A DNA stretch of 64,000 nucleotides from an uncultured Spirochaetaceae bacterium (GCA_902789325.1 CADANN010000007.1:1-64000), one strand, 5' to 3'; counted from the first letter of the stretch, positions 42,417 through 52,008 are shown. The notes: generated by a model not told the origin, from the sequence alone. Numbers and translations: made by a program.

Positions 42417-43524
42417 TAGCAGATTTTAGCGCAAGCTGTGCTTTAGGATCAAAGTAAGTTACGCGGTTCCTTCCGTTATTTTTTGAGATATAAAGTCCCC
42501 GATCAGCCTGATTAACAAATTCATTCGGAGAGCTAACAAGGTTTGTTTCTGCATCAAATACAGAAACTCCGCCGGAAATTGTTACATGCAGGTGCTGGTT
42601 ATTATACACAAAATCGTGCTCATTGATAGTGGAACGGATTCTTTCAGCAACAATAAGTGCTTCTTCTTTACCAGTATCCATGAGCAGGGCAGTAAACTCT
42701 TCTCCACCATAGCGGCTTGCAACATCAGAATCACGCAGATTTTTTCGGATAAGGTCCGCAACGCTCTTTAAAACAAAGTCGCCACATTCATGACCATATG
42801 TATCATTAAACTTTTTAAAGAAGTCTATATCAAACATAATTACGGCAATATTCTTTTTATTCAGGAAAGCCGCATCAATTGCTTCTGTAAGTATATTGAA
42901 GAAATAATACTTTAACTTAAGATGTGTCATCATATCTGTAGAAGACATTTCCAAAAGTGCAGCATTATTAATTGCCACAGATGCAAGGCTTGCAATAGAC
43001 ATAATCTGATTCAACTCATACTCAGAATAAGTGGCATCATCTTCTATTGCGATGCGCTCCTGAAGAATAAGCATACCATTCAAGTGACTCTTCTGAATAA
43101 GTGGTACAATCAATGTAGGATTCAAAGTTTCAAGAATACTCAAATGGCCGCAATTTGGACAGATTTTCTTTAGTTCCTCAAATGTAAGCGGACGTTTTTC
43201 TGAAAGAAGAATAGCCGCAATTGGAGTTGATACAGGAATTACAGTTTTATGTTCGTTTAAAAAGTCCTTAGAAGTTTCGAGTACAAAGTTTTCGTTGGTA
43301 ATTATATCGCGAACAAAGATTTCTGCACCAAGAACGTGCATTTGTGCCATACAGATATAAACAATAGATTCCAGAAGATTACTGAAATCCAGATTCTGAC
43401 AGAAAGACTGAGCAATATCGAGAAGTTGTTCCAAATCATAAATTTTCTTCTCATACTGAAGGGTATGCTCCAGCATTTGTTTCTGAGACGGAGTTATATT
43501 TTCTTCAGTCTTCTTTTTATTCAT
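42403..43524 (-). CDS. GAF-GGDEF diguanylate cyclase
   Basis: The protein has 373 residues. An N-terminal coiled coil, a GAF-like sensory domain at about 30-200, then GGDEF at about 205-360. Metal-binding LDIDFFKKFNDTYGH-like MFDIDFFKKF, active site RYGGEEF, and an RxxD inhibitory site (RDSD) five residues before it are all intact. It makes c-di-GMP from two GTP in the cytosol and is probably feedback-inhibited. It overlaps both neighbours by 8 to 14 bp. Confidence 0.93.
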   Translation of the reverse strand: MNKKKTEENITPSQKQMLEHTLQYEKKIYDLEQLLDIAQSFCQNLDFSNLLESIVYICMAQMHVLGAEIFVRDIITNENFVLETSKDFLNEHKTVIPVSTPIAAILLSEKRPLTFEELKKICPNCGHLSILETLNPTLIVPLIQKSHLNGMLILQERIAIEDDATYSEYELNQIMSIASLASVAINNAALLEMSSTDMMTHLKLKYYFFNILTEAIDAAFLNKKNIAVIMFDIDFFKKFNDTYGHECGDFVLKSVADLIRKNLRDSDVASRYGGEEFTALLMDTGKEEALIVAERIRSTINEHDFVYNNQHLHVTISGGVSVFDAETNLVSSPNEFVNQADRGLYISKNNGRNRVTYFDPKAQLALKSANAKK

Positions 43525-45106
43525 GCTTTATATCACCAGTATTAATAATAACATAGTTTTTCATAATTTCAAAAAATATATTCCATTTTTCGTAATTCGC
43601 TTCAAGGAAGTTAGTATTGTCCCTGTTGCGCGAAGACATCATCAGAACCTTAAGATTTGAAATTATTTCACTTGAAGGTTTTTTTGCATCTGCAAGAAGT
43701 TCTCCAAGCTGACGGCTCAAAGACGAAAGATTTGTACACTGTTCCTGCAAAACCCTGTGTGCATCATCATTAATTGACTGCACCATTTTCTCAAGCTTTT
43801 TGAAAAAGTCTTTATCTTTTTTACTGTCTTTTATATAACTTTCAAGAACGGCAATACTGTGCTTTTTATCTGCTCCAAAGGAAGCTTCAAATTCCTGAAT
43901 CTCTTTTTCTGCATTGATTGCGGCAAATACAATAGAAGAAAAACTTGATTTATATGCCGGATTATTAAAGAAACCTTCAATTACAATATCATTCAAAAGG
44001 GCACGAGCACCTTCCGGCAGATAGAATTTAAAGAAGGTTTTTAAGATTCGCATAGGAAGAATCCACTTAAACGCCATGGAAACTTCTTCCTGTAAAAGAT
44101 TATTATAGGTTTGATTGTAGCAGCCAACATCTTCGAGCTGAGTATCTGGAAAAAGCGCTGCAACCTCTTCAGTAATTGTTTCGTCCTGAATTTCTGTTTT
44201 AATGCGCTGCTCATCTGCATCAAAACGCCCCTGCAGCATATTCGCAAAATCCTGTCGTGGAGAACCAGTATATTTGGCAACACTCGGTTCAAAAACAAGA
44301 TCCTGTCTGCACAGGCGGATAAGACTCTTCAGTTTTTCAGGGCTTAAAATTTTAGTAAGTATATAGTTGATTTTTTTGAGATTTCCAAGATAGTTGTTTT
44401 TTTCTTCATCAGAAAGATCATTTCCCTTACGAAGTTGTGCCAGAGCAATTACTGCATCTGCTGTAGAAGTTGTGATTGTAAGACCGCTTGCCTGATAATA
44501 TAAATCTTCCAGAAGATTCTGTGCTGTTGCTACAGATATTTCTTTATAAGACGGTTTATAATTAAGGTCTGCAGGTATGAAGTTTGAATCAAAAGCCTGC
44601 AGGAACGGCGTGTAATTATAACGGCAGAACTCAACCAGCTGACGAAGTCCCAGCAAATCCTGATCCATCTTTTTAAAACCATCTGTATTAAGGGCTTTAA
44701 TAAGACGTTCCAATTCTTTTCGCTGATGAATATAGATTCTATCTGGATTTTGAGGTTCCGCAAGAACATCGGCTTTACGGTTTTCAAAAGAAAGCGCATC
44801 AAGAGCTTCCTGATCCTGCATTGAATAACCAGTTACAATCAGCTGTGCTTCAAAACGATGCTGTCGCTGAATATTATTAGGGCTTACAGTAACTGAAAAA
44901 AGATTGTCGAGTGGACGGGTATTTCTATAGAGGGCATAAATTGCTTCTCCGAAATTAGGCAAAAGCATACCATTGCGGCAAATAGCTGGCTGAAATTCCC
45001 TTATCTCTTGCTCCAGCTTTTTCATCTGCTGCTTTTTTTGAACTTCCGGTGAGGAACGCTTGAAAATAGACTCAAATAAATCCGATATTGTTTTTATAAA
45101 TCCCAT
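43517..45106 (-). CDS. Conserved spirochaete-type protein (DUF5312-like)
   Basis: The protein has 529 residues, is almost entirely helical, and has no signal peptide or TM. The start MGFIKTISDLFESIFKRSS looks like an amphipathic membrane-binding helix. Its general features resemble proteins annotated DUF5312 in Treponema; I am moderately sure of this and assign no function. It is the first gene of the operon with the GGDEF cyclase and rhomboid. Confidence 0.65.
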   Translation of the reverse strand: MGFIKTISDLFESIFKRSSPEVQKKQQMKKLEQEIREFQPAICRNGMLLPNFGEAIYALYRNTRPLDNLFSVTVSPNNIQRQHRFEAQLIVTGYSMQDQEALDALSFENRKADVLAEPQNPDRIYIHQRKELERLIKALNTDGFKKMDQDLLGLRQLVEFCRYNYTPFLQAFDSNFIPADLNYKPSYKEISVATAQNLLEDLYYQASGLTITTSTADAVIALAQLRKGNDLSDEEKNNYLGNLKKINYILTKILSPEKLKSLIRLCRQDLVFEPSVAKYTGSPRQDFANMLQGRFDADEQRIKTEIQDETITEEVAALFPDTQLEDVGCYNQTYNNLLQEEVSMAFKWILPMRILKTFFKFYLPEGARALLNDIVIEGFFNNPAYKSSFSSIVFAAINAEKEIQEFEASFGADKKHSIAVLESYIKDSKKDKDFFKKLEKMVQSINDDAHRVLQEQCTNLSSLSRQLGELLADAKKPSSEIISNLKVLMMSSRNRDNTNFLEANYEKWNIFFEIMKNYVIINTGDIKHE

Positions 45107-45144
45107 TTTTATGCAAAATATTTTAACAGAGATTTATAAATTTA

Positions 45145-46173
45145 TCAAATAAATTGAGAAAAGATGTCTTTGTAGTCAGCAACGGTTGCAGCGTGAACTA
45201 TGCGAGCACGAAGGGCTGCTCCACCAGAGATTCCTTTTGAGTATGCGGCAAAGCGTTTACGCATTTCAAGGCAGGCATGCTGTTCTGAAGTTTCTGCCAC
45301 AAGGCGTTCGAGTTCGGCAAAACCAGTTTTTACACGTTCTTCTGGAGGAACCGGCTCATAGCTTCCTTTCGTCAGCAACGAAGTGGCGTCACGGAAAATA
45401 AAAGGGTTGCCCATTGCACCGCGCGCGAACATTACAGCATCTGCACCAGTCTGCTCGAGCATAGCCTTTGCGTCTTCCGGCTTAAACAAATCACCACTTC
45501 CAAAAACTGGAATCTGACCGGCCGACATTCCGTGTGCACTCTCCCACGCTCTAACCAGCTCAACAAGCTCTTTCATGATATTCCAGTCAGAATGACCTTC
45601 GTAGCCTTGAGCACGAGTTCTCGGATGAATTGTAATCGCACTAACCCCTGCTTCCAGAGCCGCAGTAGCCGCTTCTCGCCAGGTCATCTGTTTAGATTCC
45701 CAACCAGAACGGATTTTTACAGTAACCGGTACTCCACCTTCACGAGGAGAGCCACCAGCAGCCTTTACAACTGCCTCAGCTACCTTAAACAATCTGTCCG
45801 GATCACGAGTAAGAGCAGAGCCAGCCCCAGTCTTAATAATCTTAGGAACAGGGCATCCGCAGTTGATATCTATAACTTCACAATGTGTTTTTTCAAGGAC
45901 AATATGTGCCGCAGCTTCCATAATTTCCGGCTCACCGCCAAAAATCTGAACAGAGTAGGCTTTTTCGTTCATTGCACGGCGCATCAAAATCTCAGTCTTA
46001 AGATTTTTGCGCACCAGAGCCTCGGCACTAACCATTTCGGTATAAGTAAAGCAGGCTCCGTTTTCTATGCAGACAGAACGAAAGGCCGCGTCGCTATAAC
46101 CTGCGACCGGCGCCAAAAAGAGATTTCCTTTTAATTCGACATTTCCGATTTTTACGGGATGGTAGAGACTCAT
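45145..46173 (-). CDS. dusB: tRNA-dihydrouridine synthase
   Basis: The protein has 342 residues. The FMN-binding TIM barrel begins LFLAPVAGYSDAAFR. Catalytic Cys in INCGCPVPKIIKTGAGSAL, phosphate-binding KIRSGW and GSGDLF, and a C-terminal helical domain. It reduces uridines in tRNA D-loops. Its start overlaps the tatD stop by 4 bp. Confidence 0.93.
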   Translation of the reverse strand: MSLYHPVKIGNVELKGNLFLAPVAGYSDAAFRSVCIENGACFTYTEMVSAEALVRKNLKTEILMRRAMNEKAYSVQIFGGEPEIMEAAAHIVLEKTHCEVIDINCGCPVPKIIKTGAGSALTRDPDRLFKVAEAVVKAAGGSPREGGVPVTVKIRSGWESKQMTWREAATAALEAGVSAITIHPRTRAQGYEGHSDWNIMKELVELVRAWESAHGMSAGQIPVFGSGDLFKPEDAKAMLEQTGADAVMFARGAMGNPFIFRDATSLLTKGSYEPVPPEERVKTGFAELERLVAETSEQHACLEMRKRFAAYSKGISGGAALRARIVHAATVADYKDIFSQFI

Positions 46174-46946
46174 TCCGGTAAATTAAACGCTTTACAGCTA
46201 TTTGTCCAGAGCTGTTCGCTCAATGCTTCCAGATCCATATCAAGCATTTCTGCAAGGAAGCGTGCTGTAGAAGGCAGGTAAGCAGGCATAGTTCGCTTTT
46301 TCTCGCGGAATTCAGCTGGAATCATAAATGGACTTTCTGTTTCAATCAAAATGCGGTCTACAGGAATATTCAAAACTGTTTCGTGCAGATTGCGGGCATT
46401 ACGGTAAGTAAGATTTCCTGCAAAAGAGAACCAGATATTCTTATCGAGACACTTTTTTGCAAAAGCAGCATCTTCAGAATAACAGTGCAAAATTGCACCT
46501 GCATCTGGCATACGTTCAGTAAGAACATCATAAAGATCTTTACCTGCATCACGGTTATGAATGATTACAGGAAGATTATGCTTCTGTGCAATTTCAAGCT
46601 GAGTAATAAAAAGCTCAATCTGGCTTCTCTTATCACCAAACTGTTTAAAATAGTCCAGACCTGTCTCGCCTACTGCGACAACATTAGGCAAAGAAAGATT
46701 CTTTTCTATTGTATTAATCCAGTCTGATCCTGGATTTGTAACTTCAGATGGAGCTACACCAACTGCATGGTAAATTCCAGATATAGACTTTAAATTTGGA
46801 TATACCTTGTTAAAATCATAGAGACTATTATTAATGCTGACAATGCGGGCAACTCCAGCCTGCTTTGCCTGCTGAATTACGCGCAATTGCTCAATAGGAT
46901 CATCGTATATCAGCCCGATGTGAGCGTGAGTATCAAAAAACTTCAT
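46170..46946 (-). CDS. tatD: TatD-family metal-dependent hydrolase (DNase)
   Basis: The protein has 258 residues. Metal ligands: DTHAHIG, GETGLDYFK (Glu), PVIIHNRDAG (His), LHCYSED (His) and ETESPFM (Asp position replaced by Glu-Ser, as in part of the family). It is a TIM-barrel nuclease of DNA repair or quality control. It forms an operon with dusB. Confidence 0.93.
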   Translation of the reverse strand: MKFFDTHAHIGLIYDDPIEQLRVIQQAKQAGVARIVSINNSLYDFNKVYPNLKSISGIYHAVGVAPSEVTNPGSDWINTIEKNLSLPNVVAVGETGLDYFKQFGDKRSQIELFITQLEIAQKHNLPVIIHNRDAGKDLYDVLTERMPDAGAILHCYSEDAAFAKKCLDKNIWFSFAGNLTYRNARNLHETVLNIPVDRILIETESPFMIPAEFREKKRTMPAYLPSTARFLAEMLDMDLEALSEQLWTNSCKAFNLPE

Positions 46947-46999
46947 GGCTTATTCTTCCTAAAGATGAGATGTATTGTATTATTAATATAACACCGGAA

Positions 47000-47028
47000 T
47001 TGTCAAACGTCAAATTCTATCGTAAAAT
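47000..47028 (+). promoter_or_regulatory. Promoter of the outer-membrane-type protein gene
   Basis: TTGTCA (47000-47005), 17-bp spacer, TAAAAT (47023-47028). The gene starts at 47066 with an ordinary SD, so this is a leadered transcript. Confidence 0.7.
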
Positions 47029-47065
47029 ATGCCGCTTACAATTCTATATTACAGGAGTTTTTTTT

Positions 47066-48037
47066 ATGAAACTTAAATCATTTTTATTTAGTCTCATTAT
47101 TTTAGGTTCTTTTTCTTTTAACCTTTTTGCACAGGAGACAAATCCACTTACCTTTAGTATTTCTACTGATTTTGCTTACTATCCAAAATCAAACTACATT
47201 GCAGGTGATACACACTTTGCACCTCTTACCGGAATCTATAGTGGTCTCGAGGGCCGTGTAAATGGCACCGCAGATTACAAAATCAACACCCCACTTGGTG
47301 AGCACTGGCTTTTAGCTGATGCAAACCTTGTTCTTGAAGCTTCTCTTGAATTAACTCCTGTTTCAATTAAGCCTGAAGCTTCTTTAACTTTTACTCCTCT
47401 TCCTTTCCTTGTTTTCTCAACAGGTGCTTCAATTGGTACTGGCTGGAATCTTGCAGGTATGCAGGGCATGGCCTATCTTACAACTGATGCTGAAGGAGAG
47501 CTTACTTACAAGGACTACACTCCATTTACAAACTGGTTTGTAAAATGGTATGGACAGGGAACTTTCCAGTTTGATACAGGAGTTTTAGTAGCCGGAGACT
47601 GGACACATGTTCAGTTTATGTACACATATCAGATTTATTATGCAGGACTTACAGGTGCAAAGAAAGGTGATATCTGGATGTGGCAATGCGCAGGCAACAA
47701 AGCAAACGGCTGGTGTAATTACCAGAATATAATTATTGCCTACCAGATGCCGCTGGTTTTAAGACGTATTGGAATCCTGACAGAATTCAACGGTCATTTT
47801 TCTGATTCAGATTATCCGGGAGAAGGATACAAGGGCTCTTTCAAATCAATTGCAATCAGTCCACTGGCTCAGTTTACTCTAGGTGAACATGACACCCTTT
47901 CTGCAATTCTAGGCTTTTCTTCACGACGCAGCTACGAACAGGAACACGAAAAATCAATTTATGATACTACTCTTACTTACGCTGGCCGCGAATGGTACTT
48001 CAACCGCCTGGCTTTGAGCTGGACTCATACTTTCTGA
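47066..48037 (+). CDS. Outer-membrane beta-barrel-type protein
   Basis: The start is ATG 47066 with ACAGGAG 8 nt upstream; the longer in-frame start lacks support. The protein has 323 residues with signal peptide MKLKSFLFSLIILGSFSFNLFA, then alternating strands rich in Tyr/Trp, ending LALSWTHTF with a C-terminal Phe as BAM substrates do. No family recognised. Own promoter; the downstream spacer holds a GC-rich repeat. Confidence 0.75.
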   Translation: MKLKSFLFSLIILGSFSFNLFAQETNPLTFSISTDFAYYPKSNYIAGDTHFAPLTGIYSGLEGRVNGTADYKINTPLGEHWLLADANLVLEASLELTPVSIKPEASLTFTPLPFLVFSTGASIGTGWNLAGMQGMAYLTTDAEGELTYKDYTPFTNWFVKWYGQGTFQFDTGVLVAGDWTHVQFMYTYQIYYAGLTGAKKGDIWMWQCAGNKANGWCNYQNIIIAYQMPLVLRRIGILTEFNGHFSDSDYPGEGYKGSFKSIAISPLAQFTLGEHDTLSAILGFSSRRSYEQEHEKSIYDTTLTYAGREWYFNRLALSWTHTF

Positions 48038-48054
48038 TTTTTCTGACGATAATT

Positions 48055-48143
48055 AAAGCAGGCGTTGCGGGCGGCGTTTGAGCCCGCAGAGGGGGTAGCA
48101 GAAGACCGCGAAGCGGGCTGGCGCGAGGGGGAGACTTCCCCCT
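48055..48143. repeat. GC-rich palindromic repeat element
   Basis: About 90 bp of strongly GC-rich sequence in an AT-rich spacer. TGCGGGC/GCCCGCA (48066-48088) and AGGGGGA/TCCCCCT (48126-48143) are perfect hairpins, with GACCGCGAAGCGGGC between. The last hairpin could terminate the upstream gene. Confidence 0.7.
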
Positions 48144-48173
48144 TTGACTTAATTTATCTATATATGGTATAAT
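48144..48173 (+). promoter_or_regulatory. Promoter of the M23 peptidase gene (near-leaderless)
   Basis: TTGACT (48144-48149), 18-bp spacer, extended -10 TGG-TATAAT (48168-48173). ATG 48182 follows after 8 nt, with no room for an SD. Confidence 0.7.
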
Positions 48174-48181
48174 TTTACGAT

Positions 48182-49207
48182 ATGTCTAGAACTCAGAAAG
48201 CTTTGAAGAAGTTCGAAAAACAGGTAGCCTCAAACGTAACCCATGGATTCAGTGCATTCATGCGCAGAATCGGGAATTTCTTCGTTCGTATTTTTAAAGT
48301 TTTTGACAACAAGCTTACCATCATGATTGTTCCGCATTCGCAGAGCAAGGTAATCAACTTCCAGACTAACGTATTTGCACTTGTACTTGGTATTCTTGTT
48401 GCAGTCGGTGTTCTTGCCTCTTTCTTCTATTATAATCGCCGTTCAATTTCTGCAAATATGGAAATCACTTCTCTCGAAGAACAGAACCGTGCAACTCTTG
48501 CAAGTCTCGACGAACTTCGCGATGAAAATGCAAACCTTTTCCAGGCTGCTAAGCGTTTCCAGACTTCACTTTCACAGAGCCTTTCTTTACTTGGCATTGA
48601 CCAGGTTAAAAATAATTCGGAAACATCAGCTTCAAACGGAGACCTTTCCGCTCTCTTCAGTTCAACAGAAGTTACACAGGGTTCCCTCAAAGAAGTTGCT
48701 GATGTAAAAGAACTTACAAGCTATCTTGAAGATGCCGTAAAGCCAATTGAACAGATTGGTAAAATGCTTAAAACTCAGCAGAACCTCTTTACAGAGATTC
48801 CAAGTATTTGTCCTGTAAAAAATCCAAATTATCATATTTCTATGGCCTTTGGTCCAAATATCCATCCTCTTAATGGAAACTGGTATATTCACAAAGGTCT
48901 CGACTTCTCAACCTGGCGTTCTGGAGATGCTGTTCTTGCAACTGCTTCTGGTCAGGTTGTTACTGTCGGATTTGATAACAGCTTTGGTAACTATATCATC
49001 ATTAAGCATAATCATGGTATGTATACCCGCTATGCTCACCTTCAGTACTCTCGAGTTCAGAAAGGTGAAAACGTAAGTCAGGGTCAGGTTATCGGAGCAA
49101 TTGGTAACACCGGTGTTACAACCGGTCCTCACCTTCACTACGAAGTTCATATTGGTTCTGATGTAGTTGATCCTGCAAAATACATAAACATCAATTTTTC
49201 AAAATAG
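48182..49207 (+). CDS. M23 (LytM) family cell-wall endopeptidase
   Basis: The protein has 341 residues. A cytoplasmic N-terminus of about 60 residues, one TM helix at about 65-83 (FALVLGILVAVGVLASFFYY), a coiled coil at about 100-190, then the M23 domain. Zinc ligands HKGLD and HLHYEVH, with the GNxGxTTGPHLH context, are intact. It cuts peptidoglycan cross-links. It sits 6 bp before the bactofilin gene, a pairing known from curvature and shape modules. Confidence 0.92.
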   Translation: MSRTQKALKKFEKQVASNVTHGFSAFMRRIGNFFVRIFKVFDNKLTIMIVPHSQSKVINFQTNVFALVLGILVAVGVLASFFYYNRRSISANMEITSLEEQNRATLASLDELRDENANLFQAAKRFQTSLSQSLSLLGIDQVKNNSETSASNGDLSALFSSTEVTQGSLKEVADVKELTSYLEDAVKPIEQIGKMLKTQQNLFTEIPSICPVKNPNYHISMAFGPNIHPLNGNWYIHKGLDFSTWRSGDAVLATASGQVVTVGFDNSFGNYIIIKHNHGMYTRYAHLQYSRVQKGENVSQGQVIGAIGNTGVTTGPHLHYEVHIGSDVVDPAKYININFSK

Positions 49208-49213
49208 GTTAAC

Positions 49214-49624
49214 ATGGCTTTACGAGTAGATGACATCTCCATAAACACAATAATCGGAAAGGGCTCAGCAATCTCCGGTAATTTGAAGGTTAATGGATTC
49301 ATCCGCATCGATGGCGATATTGACGGCAACCTTGAAACCGACGGAAATGTTATTGTTGGCGAACTTGCCAGAATCCGCGGAAACCTCACTGCAAAATCTG
49401 TAATTGTTGGCGGCATTATTAAAGGTAATGTTACTGCAAGCGAAAGCATAAAGGTTCTTTCAGATGCAGCTGTAATTGGTGATGTTATTTCACGCAAGGT
49501 TCAGATTGACGCTTCTGCTGTTATTCACGGGCACTGCATTTCAATTAAAGATGAAGCTGAATATAAACAGGCTTCTGGCCAATACTTCCAGTCTAAAGCA
49601 ATTAAAGAAAAGGTTATTTTATAA
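49214..49624 (+). CDS. Bactofilin (polymer-forming cytoskeletal protein)
   Basis: The protein has 136 residues. Its core is a right-handed beta-helix of short Ile/Val/Gly repeats (GNLKVNGFIRIDGDIDGNLETDGNVIVG), the DUF583 hallmark. Bactofilins polymerise without nucleotides and recruit cell-wall enzymes; here the M23 peptidase next door is the probable partner. It is followed without a gap by YaaR. Confidence 0.95.
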   Translation: MALRVDDISINTIIGKGSAISGNLKVNGFIRIDGDIDGNLETDGNVIVGELARIRGNLTAKSVIVGGIIKGNVTASESIKVLSDAAVIGDVISRKVQIDASAVIHGHCISIKDEAEYKQASGQYFQSKAIKEKVIL

Positions 49625-50227
49625 ATGGCTGAAATTGATTCTCTGGGCACAAATTATTATTACTCTGGTGTTCAGAATGCCTCTAATGAAGCTATAAAAC
49701 GTAATACTAAAAAAGAAGAAGTCCGCAAATCTGGCAATACTAAAAAACTCGATTTTGGAAAACTGCTTAAAGGTGAAGAGACTGAAGAGCCGCAGTTTGT
49801 TGCCGAAGGCCTGAATCTGCCGCCGGAAGTTGCTGCGATGTCTATTGATGATGCAGCAGTTTATCTTGCTGATGCGGTATCTATGGCGGGAAACAATCTT
49901 TCAGAAAATCTTACAAAAGAAAACGTTGAACAGTTTAAGACTTCTGTACAGCAGTTTGTGCGCTTTGTAGTTGCAAATAATTTTGAAGTAAACTCTAAAC
50001 GTAAAATGCGCAAAGGAAAGCCTTTAATTGTTCCGTCCAGAACAAATTTCTTTTCGAACTATTCGCTTCCTCCGCATATAGTGGATCCAAAATATCAGAT
50101 TCAGGTTATTAATGAAAAACTCGACGCACTGACCCGTGAAACTCTTTCTACTCAAATGAACAATCTGAAAATTCTTGCTCAGGTAAATGAAATAAAAGGT
50201 CTCATTGTAGACTTGATGAGTGCATAA
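49625..50227 (+). CDS. yaaR: YaaR-family protein (DUF327)
   Basis: The protein has 200 residues. A disordered, Lys-rich first 55 residues, then a helical domain (AAVYLADAVSMAGNNLSEN, VEQFKTSVQQFVRFVV, LIVDLMSA) matching the YaaR family. The start ATG 49625 is directly after the bactofilin stop. It lies upstream of RicT as in Firmicutes. Function unknown; a link to the RicT or replication-clamp region is inferred from synteny only. Confidence 0.8.
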   Translation: MAEIDSLGTNYYYSGVQNASNEAIKRNTKKEEVRKSGNTKKLDFGKLLKGEETEEPQFVAEGLNLPPEVAAMSIDDAAVYLADAVSMAGNNLSENLTKENVEQFKTSVQQFVRFVVANNFEVNSKRKMRKGKPLIVPSRTNFFSNYSLPPHIVDPKYQIQVINEKLDALTRETLSTQMNNLKILAQVNEIKGLIVDLMSA

Positions 50228-50242
50228 TTAGTGAGGTATACT
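50213..50242 (+). promoter_or_regulatory. Internal promoter before ricT
   Basis: TTGATG (50213-50218), 18-bp spacer, TATACT (50237-50242), 8 nt to ATG 50251. It overlaps the end of yaaR. Confidence 0.5.
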
Positions 50243-50250
50243 AAAATATT

Positions 50251-51174
50251 ATGAGTGATATTTTTGAAACAGATATAGATAACGAAAACGAAAATCTTTC
50301 TTCTCTTGAAGATACAGATATTGATGAATCGACTAGTGAAAACCTTGTTTTTGACTATCCGCTTTATCATCTTAAATTAGATTATTCCTGCGAAACTCTT
50401 TACGCTAAAACTCCAGATAATAAAATGCAGATTACCGGCGGTGATTTTGTAATTGTTCCAACCCGCTATGGCAAAGATATGGCCCGTGTTCTTGGAATTG
50501 CAAAAAAACCTATTGGAATTAAGCAGGCTGATATTGTAACTATAGACCGAAAAGCTTCTGAAGCTGATTTGAAACGCCGCGAAGAATTGATTCAAAAAGA
50601 AAAAGATGCTTTCCCTATTTTCAAGGAAAAGGTAGCATACCACAAGCTGGATATGAAGCTTGTAGAAACTCACTTTTTGTTTGATGAACAGAAGGCTCTA
50701 TTCTTCTTTAGTTCTGACAGCCGCGTAGACTTCCGCGAACTTGTTAAAGACCTTGTTTCGGTTTTCAAAATGAGAATTGAATTGCGTCAGATTGGTGTTC
50801 GTGATGAGTCCCGCATTACCGGTGGTCTTGGCGTTTGCGGCCGTCCATTCTGCTGCCATGGTGTTTCAGACAAACTTCGCCCTGTTTCCATCAAAATGGC
50901 AAAAGATCAGAATCTATCATTGAATTCTATGAAGATTTCTGGTCAGTGTGGCCGCCTGCTCTGCTGTCTTTCTTATGAATATGACTGGTACAATGAAGCA
51001 CGCAAGAGTCTTCCAAATGAAGGTGTTCGCCTTTCTTATGATGGAACAGATTTCCGCATTACAGAAGTAAATCCGCTTACTTCAATGGTAAAAATGCTTG
51101 GTGAAGACGGCCGTTTACTCGAAGTAAATGCAAAACGCTTCTATCGCGACGGCAACCGCTGGAAGATAAATTAA
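50251..51174 (+). CDS. ricT: RicT/YaaT, PSP1-domain Fe-S protein
   Basis: The protein has 307 residues. PSP1 C-terminal domain with GVCGRPFCCHGV and CGRLLCCLSYE cysteines, the ligands of the [4Fe-4S] cluster of the RicAFT (Y-) complex in Bacillus. There the complex governs RNase Y-dependent mRNA processing. The first 30 residues are acidic and disordered. Ric partners are not seen nearby. Confidence 0.92.
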   Translation: MSDIFETDIDNENENLSSLEDTDIDESTSENLVFDYPLYHLKLDYSCETLYAKTPDNKMQITGGDFVIVPTRYGKDMARVLGIAKKPIGIKQADIVTIDRKASEADLKRREELIQKEKDAFPIFKEKVAYHKLDMKLVETHFLFDEQKALFFFSSDSRVDFRELVKDLVSVFKMRIELRQIGVRDESRITGGLGVCGRPFCCHGVSDKLRPVSIKMAKDQNLSLNSMKISGQCGRLLCCLSYEYDWYNEARKSLPNEGVRLSYDGTDFRITEVNPLTSMVKMLGEDGRLLEVNAKRFYRDGNRWKIN

Positions 51175-51188
51175 GCCAAACACTGTCA

Positions 51189-51218
51189 CCCCGAATTAAT
51201 TTCGGGGTCTATTTTTTT
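51189..51218 (+). terminator. Terminator after ricT, TGTCA-repeat related
   Basis: CCCCGAA (51189-51195), loop TTAAT, TTCGGGG (51201-51207), then a T7 run. It is preceded by TGTCA (51184), so it fits the TGTCAT-type repeat pattern. Confidence 0.85.
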
Positions 51219-51228
51219 AACGTTTTTC

Positions 51229-51256
51229 TTGAATTTCTAACATTATGATTTATAAT
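51229..51256 (+). promoter_or_regulatory. Promoter of the methyltransferase-like gene
   Basis: TTGAAT (51229-51234), 16-bp spacer, TATAAT (51251-51256), 10 nt to ATG 51267. Confidence 0.6.
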
Positions 51257-51266
51257 AAATAGTACT

Positions 51267-52004
51267 ATGATTTACATTAAGAAGTGGACAGACTACTACG
51301 AAGATTTTTTTCCGATTGAACCGAATCAGCTTGAGTTTTTCTCGACTATGGGAGATGAGTTTACAGCTCCTGCAAAATTCCTCGGTGTAGAGTGTGGCCC
51401 TGCCCTGCTATCTGAAACATTGCAAGAAAAACATGACCTCACCCTTACAGACTCTTTTGCAGAATTTGTAAATATAGTAAATACTCGTCAGTCTAATCAA
51501 GAAAATCCGGCACATGTTTTCAATCTGAATCCGGCAGACCTTGCACGCTATCTTGGAAAGAACTTTTTCAATGTAATTACATGTCTTTGTTACCGTATTA
51601 TCTTTATGAAAGATCGCACTCTCATCAAAAAATTCCTTTTTGATTCAAAGATGCTCCTTTCAGACGGTGGCTACCTTGTACTTGATATATTAAATTTTTC
51701 TAAATACGATTTTTCTGAAACAAAGGTTGAATTACCTCCAAAGAAATCTGACCGCGCAACACTGTATTCTTCTGTAATTAAGAATTCTGATTCGCTTCAG
51801 TACAAACTTTTCCAGCACGTTGTAACAGCAAGCGGTAAAGTAATTGATGAAGTAAAAGATGAACTTGTATGTCCTATCAGCATGGAATCAATCCGTTCCT
51901 ATGCAAAGGAAGTAGGCTATTCATCTGTAGAATTCTTCAATGATTATAAGCGTACCCCATACACTACAGATTCAGACAAAATCATCTGTGTACTTAAGAA
52001 ATAG
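51267..52004 (+). CDS. Class I SAM-methyltransferase-like protein, degenerate
   Basis: The protein has 245 residues. The fold resembles a class I methyltransferase: FLGVECGPALLSE at the place of the SAM-binding E/DxGxGxG, FNVITCLCYRIIFMKDRTLIKKFLFDSKMLLSDGGYLVLDI as strands 4-5, and PISMESIRSYAKEVGYSSVEFF as the C-terminal helix-strand. The glycine-rich loop is poor, so catalytic activity is uncertain. Own promoter and terminator; no partner is evident. Confidence 0.65.
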   Translation: MIYIKKWTDYYEDFFPIEPNQLEFFSTMGDEFTAPAKFLGVECGPALLSETLQEKHDLTLTDSFAEFVNIVNTRQSNQENPAHVFNLNPADLARYLGKNFFNVITCLCYRIIFMKDRTLIKKFLFDSKMLLSDGGYLVLDILNFSKYDFSETKVELPPKKSDRATLYSSVIKNSDSLQYKLFQHVVTASGKVIDEVKDELVCPISMESIRSYAKEVGYSSVEFFNDYKRTPYTTDSDKIICVLKK

Positions 52005-52008
52005 GCAT

